A DNA stretch of 64,000 bases from assembly GCF_005080965.1 (NCBI RefSeq), contig NZ_CP034867.1, positions 558,001-622,000 on the forward strand, in the 5' to 3' direction. How positions within the stretch are numbered: position 1 is the first letter of the stretch; each line of letters starts with the position of its first letter. Made by a program: the position numbers and the translations under genes. The notes below the pieces were generated by a model, which searched no databases, was not told where the DNA came from, and saw only the letters and a program-made list of their open reading frames with translations. The DNA is from Buchnera aphidicola (Macrosiphum gaurae) (GTDB taxonomy: Bacteria > Pseudomonadota > Gammaproteobacteria > Enterobacterales > Enterobacteriaceae). Below, piece by piece: positions 23,420 to 32,775 of this stretch.

Positions 23420-24442
23420 ATGAAGAAAAAATTTATATATATTGCATATACAGGCGGAACAATTGGTATGCAAAAATCAACACGTGGATATATTCCTATA
23501 TCTGGACACCTTCAAAAACAACTTCTTAAAATGCCTGAATTTTATAGTGAAGAAATTCCAAATTTTATTATAAAAGAATACAACCCGTTAATCGATTCTT
23601 CTAATATGACACCAATAGAATGGCAAATAATTGCTAATGATATAGAAAAAAATTATGATAAATATGATGGTTTTGTTATTCTACATGGAACTGATACAAT
23701 GGCATATACAGCTTCTGCTTTATCGTTTATATTAGAAAATCTAGAAAAACCAGTAATTATAACAGGTTCTCAAATTCCTTTATCAGAAATACGTTCTGAT
23801 GGTCGTCAAAATCTATTAAACTCACTGCTCATGGCGGCAAATTATCCTATTAATGAAGTCACTTTGTTTTTTCATAATAAGCTTTACCGAGGAAATAGAA
23901 CAACTAAATCACAGGCTAATAGTTTTGATGCTTTTTCTTCTCCTAATTTAAAACCATTATTAGAAGTGGGAGTAAATGTTCGTTGTTTTTATAAAGAAAA
24001 AATAAAAAAAAATAAAAAAAAATTAAAAGTTTATAAAATAGCACCACAGCCAATTAGTATAATTACTATTTACCCAGGAATCTGTAAAAAAATTATTCAT
24101 AATTTCTTATTATATCCAGTTAAAGCGTTGATTTTATGTACGTACGGAGTAGGAAATGCACCTCAAAACCAAGATTTTTTAAAAGAATTACATCTTGCAT
24201 ATGAAAAAAAGCATATTGTTATTGTTAACTTAACACAATGTGCATCTGGAGGAGTCGATATGAACGGATATGCTACCGGTAGTTCACTTATAAACGTCGG
24301 AGTTATTAGTGGTTATGATTTAACAATAGAATCCGCTTTAACTAAGTTGCATTTTTTATTAAGTCAAAATATTTCAAAAGAAAAAATTCGATTTCAAATG
24401 CAAAACAACTTACGTGGCGAATTAACGGAACCCGTTAAATAG
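23420..24442 (+). CDS. ansA: Cytoplasmic L-asparaginase I
   Basis: AnsA hydrolyses asparagine to aspartate and ammonia in the cytoplasm. The 340-residue product (E. coli 338) begins MKKKFIYIAYTGGTIGMQKS and has no signal peptide. The first active-site threonine is in AYTGGTIGM and the second in LHGTDTMAYTASALSF near residue 90. Aphid phloem sap is rich in asparagine, so nitrogen release is a plausible role; this is inference. It is divergent from prfC and convergent with nfuA. Confidence 0.96.
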   Translation: MKKKFIYIAYTGGTIGMQKSTRGYIPISGHLQKQLLKMPEFYSEEIPNFIIKEYNPLIDSSNMTPIEWQIIANDIEKNYDKYDGFVILHGTDTMAYTASALSFILENLEKPVIITGSQIPLSEIRSDGRQNLLNSLLMAANYPINEVTLFFHNKLYRGNRTTKSQANSFDAFSSPNLKPLLEVGVNVRCFYKEKIKKNKKKLKVYKIAPQPISIITIYPGICKKIIHNFLLYPVKALILCTYGVGNAPQNQDFLKELHLAYEKKHIVIVNLTQCASGGVDMNGYATGSSLINVGVISGYDLTIESALTKLHFLLSQNISKEKIRFQMQNNLRGELTEPVK

Positions 24443-24472
24443 TTCAAAAATATTATTTAATAATATAAAACC

Positions 24473-25051
24473 TCAATAAAAAGAATGTTTTCCATGTAAA
24501 TGATCTGTGTCATCACATACTTTTTTTATTTCAGAAAAAGAAGCTAATAATCTTTTTTCAACTGTTTCTTTTAAAGTTAATCCAATCATTGAACATCCAT
24601 TACAACCTCCACTAAATTGTATTGTAGCAATTCCGTCTTGGTTTATTTGAATTAAGTTAACTTGTCCTCCATGCATTGATAATTGGGGGTTAATTTCTAC
24701 ATTTAAAAAATGTTTTACTGCCTCTTCTAACGAAGAAGATGTTTTTTTAGAAAAATTATTCTTAGCATATGGTGCTTTTAATGTTAATTGCGAACCAAGT
24801 TTATCGACTATAAGATCAATTTCCGAGTTTTTTAAATAAGAAAGAATATTTTTATTAACATAAACGAAAAATTTTTCATATTTTAATTGAATATCTGATT
24901 TTTCTACCTCATTTTCTGGACAAAATGAAACACCGCATTCTGCACTAGGAGTACCTGGATTAACAATAAAAATCCGTATTTGAGTTCCATTAGGTTCATT
25001 TAATAAAAGCTTTGTAAAATGTTCTTGTGCATTTTGAGAAATATTAATCAT
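24473..25051 (-). CDS. nfuA: Fe/S biogenesis protein NfuA
   Basis: NfuA carries a 4Fe-4S cluster and delivers it to apoproteins. The 192-residue product (E. coli 191) has an N-terminal degenerate A-type scaffold domain (residues 1-95, [16 protein letters not shown]) and a C-terminal Nfu domain. The cluster-binding CXXC is in [14 protein letters not shown] near residue 150. It is convergent with ansA. Behind its start is a degraded open frame on the other strand. Confidence 0.96.
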   Translation of the reverse strand: MINISQNAQEHFTKLLLNEPNGTQIRIFIVNPGTPSAECGVSFCPENEVEKSDIQLKYEKFFVYVNKNILSYLKNSEIDLIVDKLGSQLTLKAPYAKNNFSKKTSSSLEEAVKHFLNVEINPQLSMHGGQVNLIQINQDGIATIQFSGGCNGCSMIGLTLKETVEKRLLASFSEIKKVCDDTDHLHGKHSFY

Positions 25052-25202
25052 GAGAGTTATTCAAAATAAATGTTTATTCCATAAATAATATCATTAATTT
25101 ATTAAAAGAAAAATAATATTGTTGAATATTGAAAAATATTTTCTTAAAAAATAGGAAAATAATTATAAAAATGGATAAAAAATTCAAATATTAAACTGTA
25201 AT

Positions 25203-25649
25203 ATGACAAAAAATTTTATTTGTATAAACTAGTCTATAAGTGAAATAGTTGCTAGTTATTTTGTGTTATCTTATCTTAGAGATATCTTAACTAAAAATAT
25301 TTTATCTATAATTAGCCTTTCTTCTGCATATTTTATACAAAAAGATATAGTATACTATGTATGTATTAAAAAAATATAATATTATCAAACAATAATTAAA
25401 TTTTTAAATTTAAAAAATATAAGTTTTGTAAAATATCCTCAAAAATATAAATATATTAAAATAATATTATCTATTCAATCTATACTAAGATTAAAAATAT
25501 TAAAAAGTAGTTTAGAAATAATTTTTTCAATTGATTTACTTTTAGATACTGCTTTTATTGAAGTACCTATTTTGAGAATATATAGTGCACTAAATAATTT
25601 AGTTCCTAAAAAAATACCTGATATACTTAATAAAAATGAAAAAAAATAA
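25203..25649 (+). pseudogene. Degraded open frame, about 148 codons, unidentified
   Basis: From an ATG at 25203 one reading frame runs to a TAA at 25647-25649 with only two interruptions, TAG at 25230 and TAA at 25377. The translation has plausible protein composition, for example SSAYFIQKDIVYYV and FIEVPILRIYSALNN, and the last 90 codons are uninterrupted. Two stops in 149 codons of very AT-rich DNA is fewer than expected by chance, so I infer a recently inactivated gene. I could not match it to any protein, including the E. coli neighbours of nfuA or ssb. Confidence 0.55.
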
Positions 25650-25759
25650 TTCATTTATTATAGAAAAAGCAACTTATACTCTTTTATTTTCATATAAAAA
25701 CGTGTTTTATTCTAGCTTGTTAAATTTTTAAAATATCTATAAATTTAAAGAAAAAATTT

Positions 25760-25777
25760 GCCCCAAAAAGTTGGGGC
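25760..25777 (-). terminator. Terminator of ssb
   Basis: GCCCCAA and TTGGGGC form a 7-base-pair GC-rich stem around a 4-base loop. Read on the minus strand it is followed by AAATTTTTT, giving a typical intrinsic terminator about 30 bases after the ssb stop. It is the most GC-rich hairpin noticed in the window, so selection to keep it is likely. Confidence 0.75.
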
Positions 25778-25808
25778 TTTGATTTATTACCTATTTAAAA
25801 TATTTATA

Positions 25809-26324
25809 CTAAAAAGGAATTTCATCATCGAAATCTATTTCCGAATCAGAATGAATTAACTCTTTACTAGATTTATGTGTTTCTATATTTTTATCAAAGT
25901 CCACTTTATCTATTTTTTTTGTTTGGACTGTAGCATTTTTATTATCATGTATTGAGATTGTCTGTAAGTTAGAATTACGATTGCCTAACATTTGCATTGT
26001 ACCACCAATATTTACAATAATTTCTGTGGTATAACGTTCAAGTCCATTTTGATCTTGCCATTTTCTAGTTTGCAATGATCCTTCGATATATACTTGAGAA
26101 CCTTTTCGAAGATATTCACCGGCAATTTCTGCTAATTTTCCAAATAAAACTATTCGATGCCATTCTGTTTTTTCTTTGTTTTCACCAGTGTTTTTATCTT
26201 TCCAATTCTCTGAAGTAGCTAATGTCATATTGACTACTGCATTCCCATTTGGCATATAACGAACTTCAGGATCTTGTCCTAAATGTCCGATAAGAATAAC
26301 TTTATTTACACCTCTACTGGCCAT
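25809..26324 (-). CDS. ssb: Single-stranded DNA-binding protein
   Basis: SSB coats single-stranded DNA in replication and repair. The 171-residue product starts [23 protein letters not shown]. The OB fold covers residues 1-112 with [23 protein letters not shown] low-complexity linker and the acidic tip DFDDEIPF follow. The tip, which recruits partner proteins, is identical in character to that of E. coli, so the interaction surface is kept despite genome reduction. It is divergent from dnaB. Confidence 0.97.
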   Translation of the reverse strand: MASRGVNKVILIGHLGQDPEVRYMPNGNAVVNMTLATSENWKDKNTGENKEKTEWHRIVLFGKLAEIAGEYLRKGSQVYIEGSLQTRKWQDQNGLERYTTEIIVNIGGTMQMLGNRNSNLQTISIHDNKNATVQTKKIDKVDFDKNIETHKSSKELIHSDSEIDFDDEIPF

Positions 26325-26935
26325 AATAAAACTCCATTTTTTAAATTTGATTAAAAAACATTCAAGTGTATTAATTGAAATTATACATGTTAAATATTTT
26401 ATTTAGTATAATCAAATCTATAAAAATGCTATATTATTTTCAGAACTTTTTAAATATGTGAAATATTAATTTCTTTTTATTTCTTATCATTAACATAAAA
26501 AATGTTTTTATTTTCATATTATCAACTGGAAATTATTATTTATTTCAAAAAATAGTTATATATTCTGTCTTTTACGGCATAAAAAAATATTTATGAATTT
26601 TCTATGAAAATTTTATATTTTTTAAATTTTTAAAATAACTAATATCATTAAATATAATTTTCACTATTTTAAATACTAAAGGTCTTTCTTCATACCTTAC
26701 AAACATAGATATAATATTTTTAATAAATAATTAATTGTAATATATATAAAAATATCTCTTATAAAATATTCTATAAAACAATTCTATTATTTAAATATAT
26801 TAGAATCTAATAATATTAAAATTATACAATCAAAATCAAACTAAAAAAATATTAAAAAATGACTTAAATAGATTAATCCTTAGATAGTATATTATTGCAA
26901 TATTACGATATAATTTCATACAGATTCACTAAATA
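26325..26935. other. Large gene-free gap between ssb and dnaB
   Basis: This 611-base gap between divergent genes is long for this compact genome. It contains only AT-rich sequence with many stops in all frames; no tRNA, hairpin with a U tract, or family-like peptide was seen. In E. coli alr, tyrB, aphA and uvrA lie between dnaB and ssb, so it may be a graveyard of one of them, but no fragment can be named. Confidence 0.5.
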
Positions 26936-28333
26936 ATGGTATATGCAATAAATATGGCTAAAAATAAATTGTATTTAAATCAAATCAATAGATTGAAAAT
27001 TCCACCACATTCTTTAGAAGCAGAACAATCAGTATTAGGTGGATTAATGTTAGATAATGAACAATGGGACAGTGTTTCAGAACATGTAGTTGCTGATGAT
27101 TTTTTTAGCAAGCCTCATCGCTTAATATTTCAAGAAATGCAAAAACTTCTTGATTTAGGATATCCAATAGATTTAATTACTCTATCTGAATCTTTAGAAC
27201 AAAAAGGAAAGTTAGAAAGCGTTGGTAGATTTTCCTATTTAGCTGAATTATCAAAAAACACTCCTAGCACCGCAAATATCACTGCATATGCCGACATAGT
27301 CCGAGAACGTGCAATAGTAAGAGAAATGATATTAGTAGCCAATAAAATAGCCAATGCTGGATATGATACACAAGGGAGAAAAAGTGAAGAACTATTAGAT
27401 TATGCAGAATCAAGTGTATTTAAAATTGCGGAAAAACGATTTAAAAAAGATTCAGGACCTAAAAATGTTGAACAAATTCTTGATGAAACTGTTGCTAGTA
27501 TTGAAAAATTATTTTTATCACCTCATGATGGTGTAACAGGAATTAATACAGGTTATCAAGATTTAAATAAAAAAACATCAGGATTACAACGTTCTGAACT
27601 TATTATTATTGCAGCTAGGCCTTCAATGGGAAAAACAACATTTGCAATGAATCTATGTGAGAATGCCGCCATGCTTTATGATAAACCTGTATTAATATTT
27701 AGTTTAGAAATGCCTGGAGAACAAATTATGATGCGCATGTTGGCATCTTTATCTAGAGTCAATCAAGCGCGAATTCGCACTGGACAATTAAATGATGAAG
27801 ATTGGGCTCGTATATCTGGTACCATTAACATACTTTTGAAAAAAAAGAATATCTACATTGATGATTCTTCAGCACTAACTCCTAGTGAAGTCCGTTCAAG
27901 AGCACGTCGTATTTATCGTGAAAATAATGGATTAACTTTAATTATGGTAGATTATTTACAATTAATGAGAGTGCCTTCTTTATCTGAAAATCGTACACTT
28001 GAAATTGCGGAAATATCTAGAACATTAAAAGCATTGGCTAAAGAACTGCAAGTTCCAGTAATAGCACTATCACAACTTAATCGGTCTTTAGAACAGAGAT
28101 CTGATAAAAGACCAGTAAATTCAGACTTACGTGAATCAGGATCTTTAGAACAAGATGCAGATTTAATAATGTTTATATACCGCGATGAAATTTATAATGA
28201 AAATAGTGATCTTAAAGGAATAGCAGAAATTATAATAGGAAAGCAGAGGAATGGACCTATTGGGACAGTATGTTTAACTTTTAATGGACATTGGTCTAGA
28301 TTTGATAACTATTCTGGTCATAAATACGATTAA
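26936..28333 (+). CDS. dnaB: Replicative DNA helicase DnaB
   Basis: DnaB is the hexameric helicase at the replication fork. The 465-residue product contains the N-terminal primase-interacting domain (KIPPHSLEAEQSVLGGLMLDN) and the RecA-like domain with Walker A ARPSMGKTTFAMN and Walker B IMVDYLQLMR. SDLRESGSLEQDADLIMFIYRDE is also conserved. Start is either ATG 26936 or the internal ATG at 26954 (MAKNKL); neither has a strong ribosome binding site. No intein is present. Confidence 0.97.
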   Translation: MVYAINMAKNKLYLNQINRLKIPPHSLEAEQSVLGGLMLDNEQWDSVSEHVVADDFFSKPHRLIFQEMQKLLDLGYPIDLITLSESLEQKGKLESVGRFSYLAELSKNTPSTANITAYADIVRERAIVREMILVANKIANAGYDTQGRKSEELLDYAESSVFKIAEKRFKKDSGPKNVEQILDETVASIEKLFLSPHDGVTGINTGYQDLNKKTSGLQRSELIIIAARPSMGKTTFAMNLCENAAMLYDKPVLIFSLEMPGEQIMMRMLASLSRVNQARIRTGQLNDEDWARISGTINILLKKKNIYIDDSSALTPSEVRSRARRIYRENNGLTLIMVDYLQLMRVPSLSENRTLEIAEISRTLKALAKELQVPVIALSQLNRSLEQRSDKRPVNSDLRESGSLEQDADLIMFIYRDEIYNENSDLKGIAEIIIGKQRNGPIGTVCLTFNGHWSRFDNYSGHKYD

Positions 28334-28642
28334 ATGTTAATATTCTTTTAAAATTTTCAAATAATTTAAAAATAAAATGTAAATTATAATTATCAAAAAA
28401 TATTTTTTTAATTATTTAATAATAAAAAATTAATTCTTTTTTAGATAGATCATTTAAATATTAAAAACTATTCAATTTTATAAAAAAAAATTTTATAAAA
28501 ATAAGTTTATCAATATATTTTAAAAAAATAATTAAAATAATATTATTTTAGATCTAAATATATAAATGTTTTACTGATTTTACTTAACTGAAAAAATTAT
28601 TATCTACTCATAAAAAATCATTCAATTACTAAGATAAAATAC
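28334..28642. other. Gene-free gap between dnaB and gshB
   Basis: These 309 bases are almost purely A and T, with many stops in every frame. I see no RNA gene and no convincing hairpin. The promoter of the gshB-ruvX-yggS-hemW run must lie here, but several equally weak hexamers prevent a choice. Confidence 0.45.
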
Positions 28643-29605
28643 ATGTACAAAAAAACAAATTTAAAAATCGGAATATTAATGGATTCTATTGAATCGATTA
28701 ATATTAAAAAAGATTCAAGTTTTGCTATTTTGCTGGAGTCTCAAAAAAGAAATCATGCCATTTACTATATGGAAATGAATGATATTTTTTTAAAAAAAGG
28801 ACATCCATATGCAAGAACTCGTTTAATAAAATTAAAAAAAAATATAAAAAAATGGCATGAATTCATTAAAGAAGAAAATATTCCTTTAAGCGAATTAGAT
28901 GTGATTTTAATGCGGAAAGATCCTCCATTTGATACTGAATTTATTTATGCAACATATATTCTAGAACGTGCAGAAGAAACAGGTGTTTTAATAATAAATA
29001 AACCTCAAAGTTTACGAGATTGTAATGAAAAAATGTTCATATCATGGTTTTCTGATTTAACTCCTGATACTTTAGTTACAAGAAATGTTTTTGAAATACA
29101 TAAATTTTGGAAAAAACATCAAGACATTATAATAAAACCATTAGATAAAATGGGAGGAGCTAGTATCTTTCGCATCAAAAAACATGATCCTAACTTTTCA
29201 GTTATTATTGAAACAATGACAAAATATGGAAAAAAATATTGCATGATTCAAAATTATTTACCAGAAATAAAATTTGGTGATAAAAGAATTTTAATTGTTA
29301 ATGGAAAACCCATTCCTTGGTGTGTAGCTAGAATTGCACCAACTGGAGAAACAAGAGCTAATTTAGCACTAGGAGGAAAAGGAAAAATACAGTCATTAAG
29401 TGAAATGGACTGGAAAATAGCAAATTATTTATCTCCTATCTTGAAAAAAAAAGGGTTAATTTTTGTTGGATTAGATGTAATAGGTAATAAACTAACAGAA
29501 ATTAATGTTACAAGTCCAACGTGTATTTGTGAAATTGAATCAGCAAAAAATATTTCTATTACTGGAATGTTGTTAGATTATATTGAAAAAAAAATATTAC
29601 ATTAG
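28643..29605 (+). CDS. gshB: Glutathione synthetase
   Basis: GshB joins gamma-glutamylcysteine and glycine using ATP. The 320-residue product is close to E. coli (316) and starts MYKKTNLKIGILMDSIESIN. The ATP-grasp core shows VILMRKDPPFDTEFIYATYILE, NKPQSLRDCNEK, IIKPLDKMGGASIFR and ITGMLLDYIE. ruvX begins 11 bases after its stop, and the pair keeps the E. coli order gshB-yqgE-yqgF with yqgE lost. Confidence 0.97.
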   Translation: MYKKTNLKIGILMDSIESINIKKDSSFAILLESQKRNHAIYYMEMNDIFLKKGHPYARTRLIKLKKNIKKWHEFIKEENIPLSELDVILMRKDPPFDTEFIYATYILERAEETGVLIINKPQSLRDCNEKMFISWFSDLTPDTLVTRNVFEIHKFWKKHQDIIIKPLDKMGGASIFRIKKHDPNFSVIIETMTKYGKKYCMIQNYLPEIKFGDKRILIVNGKPIPWCVARIAPTGETRANLALGGKGKIQSLSEMDWKIANYLSPILKKKGLIFVGLDVIGNKLTEINVTSPTCICEIESAKNISITGMLLDYIEKKILH

Positions 29606-29615
29606 AGATCATAAA

Positions 29616-30029
29616 ATGATAGCACTTGCATTTGATTTTGGCATAAAAAAAATTGGAGTAGCTGTAGGAGAAAGTATAACTAAAAAAGGAAGACCTTTAA
29701 ACGTTTTAAAAGCTCAAAATGGTGATCCAAATTGGAATATTCTAAATAATTTAATTCAATATTGGCAACCTAAATTCATAATAGTAGGTCTGCCATTAAA
29801 TATAAATGGAACCAAACAAAACATGACTAATAAGTCAGAAAAGTTTGCTAATTTATTGAAATGTAATTTTAATGTTACTGTACAAATGCATGACGAACGT
29901 TTGACTACTGTGGAAGCGAAATCAATAATATTTAAAAGAGATGGTTTTAAAGGATTAAAAACAGAAAAAATTCATTCTTTTGCTGCTACAATTATATTAG
30001 AAAGTTGGTTTAGTCAAAATTTTTTTTAA
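29616..30029 (+). CDS. ruvX: Holliday junction resolvase-like protein RuvX (YqgF)
   Basis: RuvX/YqgF has an RNase H-like fold and is needed in E. coli for 16S rRNA 5' end maturation. The start at 29616 gives MIALAFDFGIKKIGVAVGE and 137 residues. Catalytic acidic residues are in AFDFGIKKIG, IIVGLPLNING and MHDERLTTVEA. A longer frame starting inside gshB is rejected because its first 11 residues have no family support. Confidence 0.95.
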   Translation: MIALAFDFGIKKIGVAVGESITKKGRPLNVLKAQNGDPNWNILNNLIQYWQPKFIIVGLPLNINGTKQNMTNKSEKFANLLKCNFNVTVQMHDERLTTVEAKSIIFKRDGFKGLKTEKIHSFAATIILESWFSQNFF

Positions 30030-30067
30030 AATATAGTCATTTAAAAAAATATTTATAAGAGAATAAT

Positions 30068-30748
30068 ATGAAAAAAATTTGTTGCAATTATCAATTTATA
30101 AAAAAAAAAATACAAGATATTATCAAGGATAATAATCTTCCGTTAAAAAAAATAAAAATAATAGCCGTAAGTAAAAATCAAAATATTAATACTATTGAAC
30201 AAGCAATATTATCAGGAATTAATAATTTCGGAGAAAATTATCTGCAAGAAAGCATTTTTAAAATAAAAAAATTACAGCAATATAAACATATTAAATGGCA
30301 TTTTATTGGGAAAATACAGTCTAATAAAACTAAAAAAATTGCGCAAAATTTTTCTTGGTGTCAAACAATTGATCGAGAAAAAATAGCTATCCTATTAAAT
30401 AAATTTAGACCAAAAAATTTGCTTCCAATAAATGTATTAATACAAATTAACTATGATAAAAAATCAACAAAAAATGATATTGATACAGATCAATTTCAAA
30501 AACTAGCAAAAATAATTTCTTTAATGCCTAACTTAAATTTAAGAGGAATTATGGCAATGCCTTTAATGAAAAACAATATCATTGCAAATAATCTTCAATA
30601 TGAAAAAATAAAAATTATATTTAATCAATTAAAAAGAAAATATTCTTCCGTTGATACTTTATCATTGGGCACTAGTCTTGATATAAAAGAATCATTATTC
30701 GCTACAAGTAACATGATAAGAATTGGACGTGATATTTTTAATAGATAA
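30068..30748 (+). CDS. yggS: PLP homeostasis protein YggS
   Basis: YggS is a fold-type III PLP-binding protein that controls free pyridoxal phosphate and affects amino acid pools. The 226-residue product has the PLP lysine in IAVSKNQN near residue 36, then FGENYLQE, IKWHFIGKIQSNK, LRGIMAMP and DTLSLGTSLD. Codons near the start contain a run of eleven A at 30100-30110 (encoding KKK), which in this kind of genome is prone to transcriptional slippage although the genomic frame is open. Confidence 0.94.
   Translation: MKKICCNYQFIKKKIQDIIKDNNLPLKKIKIIAVSKNQNINTIEQAILSGINNFGENYLQESIFKIKKLQQYKHIKWHFIGKIQSNKTKKIAQNFSWCQTIDREKIAILLNKFRPKNLLPINVLIQINYDKKSTKNDIDTDQFQKLAKIISLMPNLNLRGIMAMPLMKNNIIANNLQYEKIKIIFNQLKRKYSSVDTLSLGTSLDIKESLFATSNMIRIGRDIFNR
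30100..30110 (+). repeat. A11 homopolymer inside yggS
   Basis: Eleven consecutive A lie 32 bases after the yggS start codon, in frame. RNA polymerase slippage here would put part of the transcripts out of frame early in the gene. Confidence 0.9.
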
Positions 30749-30796
30749 ATATTTATTTTTTTTTAAATTTAATCTAAAAAAGATGAAATTAATATT

Positions 30797-31927
30797 ATGT
30801 TTAAATTGCCTTCCATTAGTCTATATATTCATATTCCTTGGTGTTTAAAAAAATGTGGATATTGTGATTTTTATTCATATGTTAGCAAAGACAGTATTCC
30901 CGAAAAAAAATATATCGAACATTTATTGAAAGATTTTGAAAAAGATTTACATTTAATTAATGATAGAAAGATAAGTACTATTTTTATTGGAGGTGGAACA
31001 CCTAGTTTATTGCAGAGCAACTCTATAAAAAAACTAATACATGGTATAAAAATAAGAAACATGATTTCTAAAAATGCAGAAATCAGCATAGAAGCTAATC
31101 CTAAAACTTTAGAATATCAACGTTTTATGCATTATAAAGATGCTGGTGTTAATCGTTTTTCTCTAGGTGTCCAAACGTTTAATTCAAATTTATTAAAAAA
31201 AATAGAACGTACATATACTTCAAAAGAAGTAATAAGTGCAGTTATAGAATCAAAGAAAGTTAATGATAATTTAAATTTAGATTTAATTTATGGTTTACCT
31301 GATCAATCACTAGAAGATGCATTATTAGATTTACAATATGCTATTAAATATAATCCATCCCATATATCATGGTATCAACTAACTATAGAACCTAACACCT
31401 CATTTTATGCAAAAAAAATAAAATTGCCTCATGAAAACATAATATTTAACATGTTAATTGAAGGAGATAAATTATTAGAAAAATCAGGATACAAAAAATA
31501 TGAAATATCTTCATATTCAAAACTCAATTATCAATGTCAACATAATCTTAATTATTGGAATTTTGGTGATTATATAGGGATAGGTTGCGGCGCTCATGGA
31601 AAAATCACTCAAAAAAATGGGAAAATTATTCGAACTATTAAAAACAAAAATATAAATGATTTTTTAAGTGGAAATTACCTTAATTCTATATTTACGGTAT
31701 CTAAAAGAGATAAAATATTTGAATATTTTATGAACGTTTTTAGACTTTATCAACCAGTTTACAAGAAACATTTTCGAGAACAAACTAATTTAAATGAAAG
31801 TTTAATAAAAAAAAATATTCAAATAGCAATACAAGAAGGATTTTTAATTAATGAACTCGATTTTTGGCATACAACAAAAAAAGGGAAAAATTTTTTAAAT
31901 TTGCTATTAGAAATATTTTTAAACTAG
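30797..31927 (+). CDS. hemW: Heme chaperone HemW (YggW)
   Basis: HemW is a radical SAM protein of the coproporphyrinogen oxidase-like group that binds heme and acts as a heme chaperone rather than an oxidase. The 376-residue product starts MFKLPSISLYIHIPWCLKKCGYCDF, with the CX3CX2C cluster motif at about residues 16-23. GGGTPSLL and RFSLGVQTFN follow, and a C-terminal HemN domain. The extra N-terminal cysteine of true HemN is not seen. It keeps the E. coli order yggS to yggW, with intervening genes lost. Confidence 0.94.
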   Translation: MFKLPSISLYIHIPWCLKKCGYCDFYSYVSKDSIPEKKYIEHLLKDFEKDLHLINDRKISTIFIGGGTPSLLQSNSIKKLIHGIKIRNMISKNAEISIEANPKTLEYQRFMHYKDAGVNRFSLGVQTFNSNLLKKIERTYTSKEVISAVIESKKVNDNLNLDLIYGLPDQSLEDALLDLQYAIKYNPSHISWYQLTIEPNTSFYAKKIKLPHENIIFNMLIEGDKLLEKSGYKKYEISSYSKLNYQCQHNLNYWNFGDYIGIGCGAHGKITQKNGKIIRTIKNKNINDFLSGNYLNSIFTVSKRDKIFEYFMNVFRLYQPVYKKHFREQTNLNESLIKKNIQIAIQEGFLINELDFWHTTKKGKNFLNLLLEIFLN

Positions 31928-31937
31928 ACCTATAAGT

Positions 31938-32657
31938 CTATTGTTTCAATTGAAACATTAAATCAAAAATTTTATTACCTTGCAGGTATCCTTTTTGTTC
32001 AAATTTAGTTACAATACGTGAAATAGGACGTGTAATAAAATTATTTTCTTTAGATAAATTTTTGTAATTTTTAATATTTTTGATTTCATTTAGTATGTAG
32101 AAAGCATATGATTCTGAATCAGTAGCAATATGTAATATACCATTTATTATTAATTTTTTCGCAATTATTTTTAAAAAATCATTTTTTAAAAGCCTTCTCT
32201 TATGATGGCGTTTTTTATGCCAAGGGTCTGGAAAAAAAATTTGTATAGTCGATAAAGTATGGTCTAAAATCATATTATGCATAACTTCAATTGCATCATA
32301 ATAAATAATCCTTAAATTTTGAATCTTATAAGCAGATGCAAAATTTAAACAAGACCCTATTCCTGATTTATAAACCTCTATTCCTAAAAAGTTCTTATTA
32401 GGAAAATTTATCGCATCTTTCACTAAAGACTCTCCTGATCCAAAACCAATTTCTAATACAACTGGAGCATAACAATTAAATATAGATGATAAATTTAATG
32501 GTCTTAATTGAAAATCAATACCAATAAAAGGCCAATATTTTTGAATTGCACTTAATTGAGCTCTAGTAATACGACCTTTTCTGGACACAAAACTACGGAT
32601 TTGACGTAAAAAGATACCATTAGGATTATGCCTTGGAGTCAGAATATTATCTTTCAT
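31938..32657 (-). CDS. trmB: tRNA (guanine-N7-)-methyltransferase TrmB
   Basis: TrmB makes m7G46 in the variable loop of tRNAs. The 239-residue product has RSFVSRKGRITRAQ at the N terminus, the SAM site VLEIGFGSGESL near residue 72, and IQIFFPDPWHKKRHHKRR near 150, the family signature. It is convergent with hemW with only 10 bases between stops, and divergent from mutY as in E. coli. Confidence 0.96.
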   Translation of the reverse strand: MKDNILTPRHNPNGIFLRQIRSFVSRKGRITRAQLSAIQKYWPFIGIDFQLRPLNLSSIFNCYAPVVLEIGFGSGESLVKDAINFPNKNFLGIEVYKSGIGSCLNFASAYKIQNLRIIYYDAIEVMHNMILDHTLSTIQIFFPDPWHKKRHHKRRLLKNDFLKIIAKKLIINGILHIATDSESYAFYILNEIKNIKNYKNLSKENNFITRPISRIVTKFEQKGYLQGNKIFDLMFQLKQ

Positions 32658-32775
32658 ATTTTATTTAGCATCTTATTTAAAATTGATTAAAATATTTTAT
32701 CTAAAAAATATTTTTGTATTAATATTTTTTTTAAAATACACTTATAATTTTTTGTAAAAAATGGTTTATATTATA

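Noticed and set aside
30783-31927. Oxygen-independent coproporphyrinogen oxidase HemN
   Set aside because: Length near 376, the cluster motif CX3CX2C and gene order after yggS fit HemW; true HemN is about 450 residues with a CX3CX2CXC motif.
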